From Prolixibacteraceae bacterium (GTDB taxonomy: Bacteria > Bacteroidota > Bacteroidia > Bacteroidales > Prolixibacteraceae), in assembly GCA_003457135.1 (NCBI GenBank), contig DMSQ01000062.1:1-40964 (forward strand): DNA of 40,964 bases, written 5' to 3'. Shown here one piece after another: positions 1 to 7,719 of the stretch. Each line of letters opens with the position of its first letter. Position 1 is the first letter of the stretch. The translations under genes and the position numbers were made by a program. The notes beneath the pieces were generated by a model. The model was not told the origin of the DNA, did no database searches, and worked only from the letters and a program-made list of their open reading frames with translations.

Positions 1-1339
1 ATTCTTCGGCGCGTTCTTTGGCTCTGATTAACTCTTGCTCAGCCAGTTTCCGTTCGGTGATGTTGCGCTGTATTCCAAGAAAACCAATGATATTCTTATC
101 TTCGTCGATAATAGGAGTAGAAGAATTCTCGACAGAGATCAATGTCCCATCCTTTCTTTTATTAATCAATTCCCCTCTGACCTCATCCCCATTCAATAAG
201 GTTTTCCAAAAAACTTCATATACTGACTTATTTAATACCTCACTCTTGATAATACGAGGAGTAGTTTTACCAATAACCTCATCAGATGAGAAGCCGTATA
301 AAGAAGTGAATGCAGGATTGACAAATGTGAAAACTCCATCCCGATCGGTAAGAAAAATTGCTTCTCCTGAAGTGTCAATTGCTTTTTTTAATTTTACAAG
401 TGCCTCTTCCGCCAACTTGCGTTTGGTGATGTCCTGGCCCTGTGCGATAGTGGCAATTGGCTTCTTTCCATCAGATGTATAAAGCGTTGCCGAATTCCAA
501 AGCACTGTTCGTGTTGACGTATCACTATGCAATATTTTTATCTCGACCGCTTCCCACCGTTCGCCGGTCAATGTTTTACGGATTAGCGCCATCGAATTTT
601 CAGTTAATGCAGGCGGAAACAGTATTTCCAGAGATTTTCCAAGAATTTCTTTCTCAAGTCGGCCTGTTAAGGATTCAAAAGCGCGATTAAATCGCGTGAT
701 GCGGAATTGCGAATCCCAAATGATGATAGGCGCATTGGCATAGTTGATCAGATTTTCGAGATGAGCATTCGTCTCGATTAGTGCCTCTTCCGTCTGCTTG
801 CGATCAGTGATGTCAACTGCAATAACATAGCAATATTCTGCATTTTCGATAGCTATTCCGGAAAGGTGAACATACATAGGCATTTTACCATTGTTGATCA
901 GGGTAACTTCGCAGGTTATTTTAGCTTTACTCCTGAAAACTTCTTTCAGAAAGTGTTTGAAGATTGGTTTTGTATCGTTGGAAACGAAAAAACCAAACCG
1001 GCTATTTTTTAAACGCGAGCGTTCTTCGCCCAGCATTTCTGCCCCGCTCAGGTTTAAATCAATAATTTTGTCAGATTGGTATAGCGTAAAATAGCCTAAA
1101 GGCGCAAAATGATATAATTCAGCATATTTTTCGGCGGCAAGTTCTGCCTGTTCATTTGCCAAAACGAGTTCTTCCTTTTGCAATTCCAGCTCTAACTGGT
1201 GTACCTCAAGTTCCTGCACAAGTTTTAAAGCTTCAAATTCAGAAAGAAGTGATACGGTTTTTAACGGTTTCTTTTTCAGCAACGCTTCTGCCTTTTGACG
1301 AAGGACTGTGGCATCTAATTTGTTTTGAGTTCTTTTCAT
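1..1339 (-). CDS. Multi-PAS sensor protein, probable histidine kinase (C-terminus outside window)
   Basis: An uninterrupted minus-strand frame runs from an ATG at 1339 off the left edge (446 codons seen). About 60 residues of charged helix (runs of Glu, Lys and Leu) are followed by three PAS domains, roughly residues 65-180, 195-310 and 320-440. Each ends in the linker typical of PAS/PAC modules: DITDRKQTEEAL, DITKRKLAEEAL and NITERKLAEQEL. The third PAS contains the VNPAFTSLYGFSSDEVIGKT segment. No signal peptide or membrane segment is visible, so this is probably a cytosolic sensor. In Bacteroidota such arrays usually precede HisKA/HATPase domains, often with a receiver, but none is in the window, so kinase activity is inferred. 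It is the last gene of the co-oriented minus-strand block but is separated from it by a 317-bp spacer, so it probably has its own promoter. Confidence 0.85.
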   Translation of the reverse strand, partial: MKRTQNKLDATVLRQKAEALLKKKPLKTVSLLSEFEALKLVQELEVHQLELELQKEELVLANEQAELAAEKYAELYHFAPLGYFTLYQSDKIIDLNLSGAEMLGEERSRLKNSRFGFFVSNDTKPIFKHFLKEVFRSKAKITCEVTLINNGKMPMYVHLSGIAIENAEYCYVIAVDITDRKQTEEALIETNAHLENLINYANAPIIIWDSQFRITRFNRAFESLTGRLEKEILGKSLEILFPPALTENSMALIRKTLTGERWEAVEIKILHSDTSTRTVLWNSATLYTSDGKKPIATIAQGQDITKRKLAEEALVKLKKAIDTSGEAIFLTDRDGVFTFVNPAFTSLYGFSSDEVIGKTTPRIIKSEVLNKSVYEVFWKTLLNGDEVRGELINKRKDGTLISVENSSTPIIDEDKNIIGFLGIQRNITERKLAEQELIRAKERAEE

Positions 1340-1656
1340 GGTATTATAATTACGCTGTTGTCAAATCTTTTATCCTGCCAGGATTTAATGTTTAGAGAAA
1401 ACAGATTCAGAGCAATTTCAATGTCGCTTTAGAAACAAAATGTTAATATTCAGTTTATAAAGATTTTTATAGTAAGTAACTATACGCAAGTTGTTTTTCT
1501 GTTGTTGTTTTTTTATAAATATTAGTAACTATTCTATTATCAATATACCTTTTACTCAATTGTTTCAATAAAAATTTTTGAAAGTTAATAGTTTTTATGC
1601 TTCTTTAAGTTGTGTTAAATTCCACCTCGTCCCCATTCTGATCGCCACAGATAGAT
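1340..1656. other. AT-rich intergenic spacer upstream of the PAS sensor gene
   Basis: This stretch of just over 300 bp has no convincing reading frame on either strand. It is strongly AT-rich with long T and A runs and lies upstream of the minus-strand PAS gene, so it is the likely promoter region. I could not pick a clear Bacteroidota -7 box (TAnnTTTG) at a sensible distance and do not mark one. Confidence 0.4.
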
Positions 1657-1899
1657 TTAACGGTCGAATCCACACGCGGCGTGAAAAACCTTGCAAGTCG
1701 GTGTTGATCTATTTTCTTTATTAGAACAAGCTTTATGATGCGCAAAAATAGCTTCTTTTTTTTCCACGCATAAACATTGAATCCATTTCACTTTTTTCTC
1801 AAACGAAAGAAGATTAACCTCTTTCAATGGGCAGTCTTCATTCCTTTGAAGACAAGGGCAATTGTATGCTAAACCGTAAATGTAATTTTCTTTTGTCAT
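1657..1899 (-). CDS. Small cysteine-rich hypothetical protein (80 aa)
   Basis: An 80-residue protein with nine cysteines in paired or clustered positions: NCPC, DCPL, QCLC, KACS, TCKV and AACG. An HHKAC motif follows a charged helix (EKKEAIFAHHKAC). The pattern suggests metal binding or a redox-sensitive fold, but I do not recognise a named family. The ATG at 1899 is preceded by AT-rich sequence without a Shine-Dalgarno, as is usual here. It lies 19 bp downstream of the chimeric mannitol-dehydrogenase fragment and has no obvious partner. The balanced composition and cysteine spacing favour a real gene over a chance frame. Confidence 0.6.
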   Translation of the reverse strand: MTKENYIYGLAYNCPCLQRNEDCPLKEVNLLSFEKKVKWIQCLCVEKKEAIFAHHKACSNKENRSTPTCKVFHAACGFDR

Positions 1900-1918
1900 T
1901 AGAGAAAAATTGGATTAA

Positions 1919-2479
1919 TTAGTAGGTATAAGCGCTTAACAAATTGTCCAGAGCAATAGCTTCAGAAATCACCTCAAAATCTGCAATTTCGTCGAAACCA
2001 CAAATGGATGTCAATACTGCTTTAATCCCCTTAGAATAAATATCCCTGAACTCACCATCAGCGGGTAATCTATTCCCGGCTTCGTCGGTAGCGTTAAAAT
2101 GACAACCGCTTACCAATGCTTTTAATATCAAATGATAAGTAAGTTTCAGCTCCCGCGCATGGTGAATGGCACCTGCCAGACGGTCCTCTGCCCCAAGCTT
2201 GCGCTGCAAGTCGCACCCCACCCTGAAAATGGTATCGCCCAGCGCTTTGTTTTGGAATCGCTTTAATAAATCGTCGATATGATCGGTGAGTAATTCAAGC
2301 GTAAATTCATCAGGGTACTTTTTTAACAGAATATCGGCTGCCTGTAACATCGTATTTCGAACATCCTCCTTTAATTGACTGTCGGATAGCACTTCATACA
2401 ATAAAGCTGAGGTGGGATGGGTAAGATAGCCCAAATAAGCCGCAGTTGCCTGCCAGTTTTTGTCAGTAAATTTCTTCAC
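1919..2479 (-). pseudogene. C-terminal fragment of a mannitol dehydrogenase-family protein, fused behind a LamG fragment
   Basis: The last about 175 residues match the C-terminal helical domain of the mannitol-1-phosphate/mannitol dehydrogenase family (polyol or uronate dehydrogenases): AAYLGYL, then RFQNKALGDTIFRVG, then LGAEDRLAGAIHHA. The entire NAD-binding Rossmann half is missing, so it cannot be a working dehydrogenase. The annotated start is a GTG (2479), but the frame is open upstream to a TAA at 2522-2524. The residues just before and after the GTG (AEVTVIAWVKKFTDKNWQA) look like a LamG/concanavalin-like sandwich, not a dehydrogenase. They continue the neighbouring secreted LamG fragment once a one-base slip in a run of seven C (2509-2515) is allowed. 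I read it as a deletion-created chimera and remnant. An N-terminally variant functional domain is the less likely alternative. Confidence 0.65.
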
Positions 2480-2504
2480 CCAGGCAATGACTGTAACTTC
2501 AGCT

Positions 2505-2813
2505 TTAGCCCCCCCAAATATTTAATTCATGCAAAGAATCACGCGGGATAAAAAACCATTTGCCATTTTCAATAAGAGCAGAATAACCATCCTGAATACC
2601 ATCTGAGACTCTCCTTATCGGACCATTTCCCTCCAAAAGAGCAAATTTTCCCAGACCTCTGGCTGATATTCTCGATTGGCCTTCTGTTTCATTAAAATTC
2701 CAATAGACAACAAGATACAGGTCAATTCTTCTCTTATCTGTTTTACCCGGGTTTGCGAAACCCGATAGTAAAACCAAAAAAAATAAACCTGAAATGATTT
2801 TGTATTTATTCAT
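2505..2813 (-). pseudogene. N-terminal fragment of a secreted LamG-like protein (frameshifted)
   Basis: It starts at ATG 2813 with a signal peptide (MNKYKIISGLFFLVLLSG). The beginning of a concanavalin A/LamG-like domain follows: VVYWNFNETEGQS, then the blocks ending in SLHELNIWGG. The frame stops at 2505-2507 right after a homopolymer of seven C on the plus strand. Removing one base there would read on through a typical LamG strand (AKAEVTVIAWVKK) into the downstream frame. After about 15 codons that frame becomes the C-terminus of an unrelated dehydrogenase. The ATG is 8 bp from the stop of the glycoside hydrolase remnant upstream, as in a former operon. The slip may be real decay, phase-variable slippage, or a sequencing error in the homopolymer. 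Confidence 0.6.
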
Positions 2814-2821
2814 ATTTAATT

Positions 2822-3020
2822 CTAATTTTTTTGGTTCACTTTGATCGCTTTTTTATCTGTTTTTGAATCCTGCCATCCGGGCTTGATATTTAATGCAACA
2901 GATTTATCGAAAGGATTATAATTAACCAGAACGATTACTTTTTTGGTTGTTGACAAGTCGTGCTCGGTAATTCCCACAAAAGGATCGTTTTTTGTAACCG
3001 TCAGGTTCTGTTTAATAATT
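2822..3020 (-). pseudogene. C-terminal remnant of a glycoside hydrolase-like protein
   Basis: A 60-odd residue minus-strand reading (KNDPFVGITEHDLSTTKKV, then VLVNYNPFDKSVALNIKPGW) ends in TAG at 2822-2824. It resembles the C-terminal beta-sandwich that follows the barrel in several clan-A glycoside hydrolases, where a line about 'own needs, legislated as VLVNY' is a late strand. It has no start codon. An in-frame TAA lies just upstream (about 3024), and there is no upstream domain before the BKACE gene ends at 3106. It is therefore a remnant; which GH family it came from cannot be said. Confidence 0.45.
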
Positions 3021-3105
3021 GTTTATTGCTTGCAGGTTGCTCCCCAGCAGAGCCTGTTTCCACTTAGTCTTGGCAAGGGATACCTTTTTTATCTATCGTT
3101 GGATA

Positions 3106-3912
3106 TTATTTCAACAAAATTTCCTTCGCTTCAGAGGCTGTGGCAATCAAAAAACCATCAGCTTCGAGTTCAGCACGCAAGGCCAAAACCAGTTCCTCGT
3201 TGTTCGCGGCAATTTTTCCATTGTATCGGTAGGAGTCTTCAAAACCTACTCGTAAAATTTTCGCACCGGCACGGGCAGCTTCCAGATGGTTGGCAAAAGT
3301 GGAACTGCCGATCAGAAGCGCGCCCCAATTGCAATTTTCCGGAACCTGTTCTTTTAAGTAAACCAAAATTGAGGGATGATAAGGCATTCCCCATTTTACA
3401 TCGAAAATGAAGCTGAAATTGCAGGGTAACGAAATCAGACCTTCCCGGATGAGGTGGATGGCAGTTTCCATATTTCCGGTATCAAATATCTCCAACGAAG
3501 GTTTTACGCCCCGTTCAGCCAACGTTTGAATCCAAAAGCGGACATCAACAAGGCTGTTTTTGTAAACATGGTCGCCAAAATTTAAGGAACCAATATTGAG
3601 CGAACCCATCTGAGCATGAGGATTTCCGATTGGAAGAACACGCTCATCGGCAGTAAAATTGGAAAGCCCACCAGTGGACGCTTCAATCAGAATATCGCAC
3701 GAATCTTTTATTGTTTGAACTGCCTGATTAAAGGCTGTTAAATCGGTAGTCAGGTTTCCCTCTTCATCGCGGGCATGCATGTGCACAACTGCTGCGCCAG
3801 CTTTGGAACAACGAATTACATCTGAGGCAATTGCCATGGATTGAACGGGATTATTTTCTGTATTTCCCCAGCCTCCAGTTGGAGCTACGGCTATAATTAT
3901 TTTTTTTGTCAT
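3106..3912 (-). CDS. BKACE family beta-keto acid cleavage enzyme
   Basis: A 268-residue TIM-barrel protein of the BKACE family (PF05853). Members use acetyl-CoA and zinc to cleave beta-keto acids into a CoA ester and acetoacetate; 3-keto-5-aminohexanoate cleavage enzyme (Kce) is the founding activity. The zinc-binding VHMHARD motif (His44, His46) is intact. So are the ENNPVQ region near the N-terminus, the EASTGG strand and the late RVGFEDS glutamate. Length is normal. Its ATG overlaps the TGA of the GlcG gene by four bases (ATGA), so the two are translationally coupled. The substrate cannot be read from sequence. Context with sugar-phosphate isomerases and an ACS transporter suggests a keto acid from an acidic sugar, but a link to the amino-compound genes upstream is also possible. 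Confidence 0.85.
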   Translation of the reverse strand: MTKKIIIAVAPTGGWGNTENNPVQSMAIASDVIRCSKAGAAVVHMHARDEEGNLTTDLTAFNQAVQTIKDSCDILIEASTGGLSNFTADERVLPIGNPHAQMGSLNIGSLNFGDHVYKNSLVDVRFWIQTLAERGVKPSLEIFDTGNMETAIHLIREGLISLPCNFSFIFDVKWGMPYHPSILVYLKEQVPENCNWGALLIGSSTFANHLEAARAGAKILRVGFEDSYRYNGKIAANNEELVLALRAELEADGFLIATASEAKEILLK

Positions 3913-4352
3913 AGTTGATCTGAATTATTAAATTTTTCAATGGCAAACAAGACAATGGCTTCATCATTTTCTCCATTCGCCGCCCCGGCAACGGCAATTG
4001 CCCCAACAACCAGATTATCAATCTTGATGGGGTACGAGCCTTTCATCGGCACAAATGGAAAGGGTGAAACGCTGTTTAGTACCGACATCGCTGGCCGGTT
4101 GGTGGTTACGGTTTGTTCCAATACTGCACCCGGACGTTTAAAAGCCAGAGCTGTGGCAGCTTTCCCGATAGCAATGCCGGCTGCTGCTGGCATGGTTCCA
4201 TCTATACGTTGGAGACAGATCAAATGTCCGCCATCATCAACCACAGCAATGGCTCCGCCAACCCCAAGCTCATTTGCTTTGAGGATGGCGAAGTCTATCA
4301 GTTCTTTTGCTGATTCAAGGGTAAGCGACTGTTTTGTAATAAGTTTAGTCAT
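3909..4352 (-). CDS. GlcG/HbpS-family protein
   Basis: A 147-residue single-domain protein of the GlcG/HbpS family (PF03928). The family features seen are the alanine-rich central part (GGAIAVVDDGGHLICLQRID, then AGIAIGKAATALAFKRPG) and the Gly-rich end (VGAIAVAGAANGENDEAI). Members are found beside glycolate, propanediol or sugar-acid catabolic genes. Some bind haem or cobalamin, but the catabolic role is not established. No export signal is visible. It is coupled to the BKACE gene by an ATGA overlap and lies 65 bp downstream of the transaldolase-like gene, so it belongs to the same transcript. I infer an accessory role in the pathway. Confidence 0.8.
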   Translation of the reverse strand: MTKLITKQSLTLESAKELIDFAILKANELGVGGAIAVVDDGGHLICLQRIDGTMPAAAGIAIGKAATALAFKRPGAVLEQTVTTNRPAMSVLNSVSPFPFVPMKGSYPIKIDNLVVGAIAVAGAANGENDEAIVLFAIEKFNNSDQL

Positions 4353-4417
4353 CAGGTTCGATAAATTAATGTTGTTATACCTTTATATTAATTACCTAGT
4401 CGCCAACGATCAGATTA

Positions 4418-5479
4418 TTAAGAAATCTGTTTTTGATCCAATCGAAGCGATTTGGCCATATCATTAGCCTTTCCCCATGCTGAAACAAACATATCCCTGA
4501 AATATTCCACAGGGCCGAATGTTTCGTATTCATCAAGTGTCAGTCCGTTAATCATATAAGCCCTTCGGAATTCTGATACTTTAGACAATAGTTCATCGAT
4601 AAACAATTCAGGTATCGGATTAAAAAACCGCGGAACAACTTTTTGGTCCAGTTTTAGTAAATCTTCTGCCTGACCTTGCCAATTCATTGTTATACAGACA
4701 TCAGCCCCAACCATTTCGGTAAAATGATGTAATCCGCGAACTCCTCCTCCGATAAAACCAATCTCGGGCCATTGGGCTTTTGTAATCTGGTAGGTTTTTT
4801 TTGCAATTGCCATCCCTGCCTGAAAAAGAATATCCAGAGAGATGTCAATTTTTTGCTTCTCCGCCCAATTCAGAAGATATTCGTCATAAATACCTGTAAT
4901 CAGAGAGTAATAGATCTTTGGTTTTTTCCCGGTTTGTTTTGAAATCCGTTCATACATCCGGCAAATATCCATGGCCTGACTTAATCCCATGACTTCGGTG
5001 GCATTTATCGGAGTATTTTCTCTGATCAGAATGTCCATTGCATCAATACCAGCCCTGGTGGCAGGAATTTTAATCATTATATTCGGACTCATTTCTCGGT
5101 TGCTGCGCGCTTCATGAATAATTACTTCGGGGTCTTCTTCGTGGATCGGGTCTCCCTGTATGTTCACATAACCGTGCTCACCGTTCGATTTTTTCCAAAG
5201 AGGCATAAACTCATTGGCAATCCTATTTATCAGTTTTCTCTGAAGGATGCAAATGACCTCATTATCATCATTTGTTTCTTTTAATATTTCTTTCAGTAGC
5301 TCCCTGGAATATGCCGCTTCATTTTCATGAGTCAGCATCTTCCAAGTATATGAAGGATTCTGCGTACATCCCAATGCACCCGCATCAATAGCCATCCTGG
5401 CTTCCTCTGGCGTTACATTGTTGATCCACAATTTGGTCGGAGTCAACAGTGTAACTCTCTTGAAATAATCGTTATTCAT
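4418..5479 (-). CDS. Transaldolase-family protein
   Basis: A 353-residue protein with the transaldolase alpha/beta barrel. The Schiff-base lysine is expected at Lys137 in MIKIPAT. The first-strand substrate motif is CTQNPS (38-43), and IGGGVRGLHHF lies late in the barrel. It is longer than the compact transaldolase/fructose-6-phosphate aldolase types (about 215 aa) and has inserted helices (for instance EFMPLWKKSNGEHGYVNIQG), so it is not the housekeeping enzyme. Members in sugar operons cleave or transfer three-carbon units from unusual ketose phosphates, such as in the transaldolase route for sulfofructose. No other sulfoglycolysis gene is seen here. It is 22 bp downstream of a TIM-barrel isomerase, so probably the aldol-cleaving step of the pathway. 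Confidence 0.8.
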   Translation of the reverse strand: MNNDYFKRVTLLTPTKLWINNVTPEEARMAIDAGALGCTQNPSYTWKMLTHENEAAYSRELLKEILKETNDDNEVICILQRKLINRIANEFMPLWKKSNGEHGYVNIQGDPIHEEDPEVIIHEARSNREMSPNIMIKIPATRAGIDAMDILIRENTPINATEVMGLSQAMDICRMYERISKQTGKKPKIYYSLITGIYDEYLLNWAEKQKIDISLDILFQAGMAIAKKTYQITKAQWPEIGFIGGGVRGLHHFTEMVGADVCITMNWQGQAEDLLKLDQKVVPRFFNPIPELFIDELLSKVSEFRRAYMINGLTLDEYETFGPVEYFRDMFVSAWGKANDMAKSLRLDQKQIS

Positions 5480-5501
5480 TTTTTTGTCAATTTGTTTATA
5501 A

Positions 5502-6461
5502 TCAGATCCGGTAAATTGCTTTATTTACCATTTTCATTAAGCCATTAAAATCTTCGTCTTTCATCATTTGCATGATTTGTTGCTGATTCAACGATTTGGC
5601 CAAATTGTATGCACCCAGTGTAATTTCTGAATGGCGGTTGAAAAACTCGATCACATTGAAGATTCGTGGCGAAGCATCGGTGGTGAAGTATTTGTCGTAG
5701 TTGCACTGTTGCGCCCAGAACATCAACTCTACGTAATGCAGAAAATGGCGGCTGGCACCAATTAAGTCCCAGTCGGCTTTGGTGTCGTTGTCGTTGGTAT
5801 GGATATAGGCATCGAACCCACTTTCGTAGATGGTTACCAACGATTGTGCAGGATTTTCGGAGCTTTGCAGCGAATGTCCCATATCAAGCGTGATTCCGGT
5901 ATTTGGGCTTCCTACTTCCTTCAGTAATAAAAGTGCTTTTGAAGTAGAATCGAGCTGGCAATGAACCCTTGTTTCTGAATATTTTGGCTCCACAAAAAGT
6001 GGAATTTCAGGCATGTAATCAGTAGCTTCGCCAATCGTCTCAATCATAAATTTCCAGGCATCACGGTAGTTTACCTGAAACAACAGATCATAACCGTCAG
6101 AAAGCGGACAGCAGGTCACATGCGGGGCGCCGACTGCTTTGGCAAAATCTTTGGCCCGTTTGATCATGGCAACGGCACGGTCGCGGATACCTTTGTCGGG
6201 GCGGGATAATGCTCCCGGAACCCACTCAACTTCTTTTTTGATGTTGACATTGATGGCAGCAAAGTTCAGTTTGAACTCGTTCATCAGTTGCACCGTTTCT
6301 TCAGGTGTACTGTTTTCGTATGGAAATACCATTTCAACTCCATCGAATCCATCAATTTTTGATACCATTTCCAGTTTCTCGCGTGTGGTCACCGGTTTTT
6401 GATATTCAGAAAAGCGATCCTGGGTCTTACCCAGAAAGCCAATGATTACTCCTTGTTTCAT
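5502..6461 (-). CDS. Sugar phosphate isomerase/epimerase (xylose isomerase-like TIM barrel), copy 1
   Basis: A 319-residue AP-endonuclease-2/xylose isomerase-like TIM barrel from ATG 6461. Metal-binding positions typical of the fold are visible: a Glu in VEMVFPYENS, Glu in LFVEPKYSETR, Asp-x-x-His in ITLDMGHS, then YIHTNDNDTKADWD and a final TTDASPR. A longer start at 6512 would add 17 basic residues with no family similarity, so the internal ATG (MKQGVIIGFLGK) is preferred. It is a cytosolic, metal-dependent isomerase or epimerase of a sugar or sugar phosphate. The gene ends 22 bp before the transaldolase-like gene and follows the dhaL remnant. Together with the second isomerase (6804-7670) this suggests two successive isomerisations. 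Confidence 0.82.
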   Translation of the reverse strand: MKQGVIIGFLGKTQDRFSEYQKPVTTREKLEMVSKIDGFDGVEMVFPYENSTPEETVQLMNEFKLNFAAINVNIKKEVEWVPGALSRPDKGIRDRAVAMIKRAKDFAKAVGAPHVTCCPLSDGYDLLFQVNYRDAWKFMIETIGEATDYMPEIPLFVEPKYSETRVHCQLDSTSKALLLLKEVGSPNTGITLDMGHSLQSSENPAQSLVTIYESGFDAYIHTNDNDTKADWDLIGASRHFLHYVELMFWAQQCNYDKYFTTDASPRIFNVIEFFNRHSEITLGAYNLAKSLNQQQIMQMMKDEDFNGLMKMVNKAIYRI

Positions 6462-6557
6462 TTTTAGATGATATTTTTTGTTACTAATGTATTTTTTGTT
6501 GAAGACCCTCAAAGAGGTCGCATATCCGGTTGATTAAATTCTTTTTCTTTAAACATT

Positions 6558-6749
6558 TTATCCTTCCGTGATATCCGGATTTTTATCAAGTTCTACTCAA
6601 CACATGGTAAGACCTTTGTTCATGTTAATGCCATGGTCGCCATCGCCAATCAATCCATCGATATCGCTGAAGTACTTTTTGTTTTCCAGAATGGTAAGGA
6701 TCAGTTTATTAACAATGACTGAAACTGCTTGATTTGTAAATGCTTGCAT
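6558..6749 (-). pseudogene. dhaL fragment (dihydroxyacetone/tetrulose kinase nucleotide-binding subunit)
   Basis: From ATG 6749 the minus strand reads 50 codons that match the DhaL N-terminus. The diagnostic magnesium-ADP motif LIGDGDHGINMNKG is complete (Asp36, Asp38, His39). A TGA (6597-6599) follows TMC. The same frame continues with VELDKNPDITEG, which is still DhaL-like, and ends at a second stop (6558-6560), after which nothing of the roughly 210-residue protein remains. No DhaK partner is in the window. DhaK/DhaL-type kinases phosphorylate dihydroxyacetone or, in tetritol catabolism, erythrulose. The remnant sits exactly between two sugar isomerase genes and shows that the operon once encoded a kinase step here. 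Confidence 0.75.
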
Positions 6750-6803
6750 ACTAATAGTTTTAGGTTCTTTGAAACTAAGTGGTTATTTTATGTGTTTATT
6801 TTT

Positions 6804-7670
6804 TCATCTCATCGTCAATTCTGGAAGTATTTTTCGCAGGTATTTTAGACTTTCTTCTACCCACATATCCGGATTTTCAACAAATCCACCGCTGGCCTCA
6901 CTTCCCATTTCGATACCCGCTACACAAGGTTCTCCATATTTCAGGCAATTTTCTTCAATACCGAGTTCAATCAGCTTATCGATGTATGCTTTAAAATCAA
7001 CCACTCCGCTACCTAGAATGCTGTTGGTATGGTCAAACGATTTGGTTTCGCTGAGGTGAACATGGAGCAAACGGTTCTTCAATTTTTCAAGCTGGATCGG
7101 ATCTTCGCGGGTAATTACCAAATGGCCCACATCCACATTTGGATAAAGGTTTGGCAAATTGATGTCTTCCATCGCTTTGGCCAGTTTGTGGGTGTTGTTG
7201 CAAATGAAGTACACGTGAGGATCGAGTTCGATACCCACCAGCATGTTTTCTTTCAGACAATACTCTGCAAAACGGCTAACATTTTCGACCATGTATGCCC
7301 ATGATTTCTCAGGACTTGTGCCTAATTCATACAATCCGCCGCCCCAACCAACAAGCAACTGACGGCCACCCATATCTTTCTGGAATTCGGCACAGGCTTT
7401 CATGTAATCGAACACGGCATCGCGCTTTTTAGGATCGGGATGAGCTGTATCTTTGGTAGCCACCATTAACATTTGAGTATTAAATAGTCCTTCCCCTTTG
7501 GCAATCCGAACGACTTCCTTCTTTTGTTCAGCAGTCATTGTTAGCGGATTTCCTTTACGGATTCCGGCATATTCAATGTATTTGAACCCGAATTTTGCAG
7601 CACTCCGCAGTGATTCTTCAGGGCCACTGTCTCCAACTTCGTAAACCAGTGTGTTTAATGCTAATTTCAT
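6804..7670 (-). CDS. Sugar phosphate isomerase/epimerase (xylose isomerase-like TIM barrel), copy 2
   Basis: A 288-residue single-domain TIM barrel of the same superfamily as the gene at 5502 but clearly a different subfamily. The metal site is readable as GIELDPHVY (Glu on strand 5), PNVDVGHL (Asp...His), LLHVHLSET and GIEMGSEASG (late Glu). It starts at ATG 7670 (MKLALNTLVYEVGD), the usual beginning of this fold. It has no signal peptide, so it is cytosolic. It follows the ACS transporter by 50 bp and precedes the dhaL remnant by 55 bp. This order (transporter, isomerase, kinase, isomerase, transaldolase) resembles a compact sugar-import-and-cleavage operon. Substrate unknown. Confidence 0.82.
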   Translation of the reverse strand: MKLALNTLVYEVGDSGPEESLRSAAKFGFKYIEYAGIRKGNPLTMTAEQKKEVVRIAKGEGLFNTQMLMVATKDTAHPDPKKRDAVFDYMKACAEFQKDMGGRQLLVGWGGGLYELGTSPEKSWAYMVENVSRFAEYCLKENMLVGIELDPHVYFICNNTHKLAKAMEDINLPNLYPNVDVGHLVITREDPIQLEKLKNRLLHVHLSETKSFDHTNSILGSGVVDFKAYIDKLIELGIEENCLKYGEPCVAGIEMGSEASGGFVENPDMWVEESLKYLRKILPELTMR

Positions 7671-7719
7671 GTTTTGTAATTTACAGATTTACCACAATTC
7701 AATTTAAATACGTTTCATT

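Noticed and set aside
457..690. Plus-strand reading frames across the left edge
   Set aside because: They are mirror frames of the multi-PAS gene, which has clear domain structure on the minus strand.
4418..5479. Sulfoglycolysis (sulfofructose transaldolase) operon
   Set aside because: Only the transaldolase fold is shared; no sulfoquinovosidase, sulfosugar isomerase or sulfonate exporter is present.
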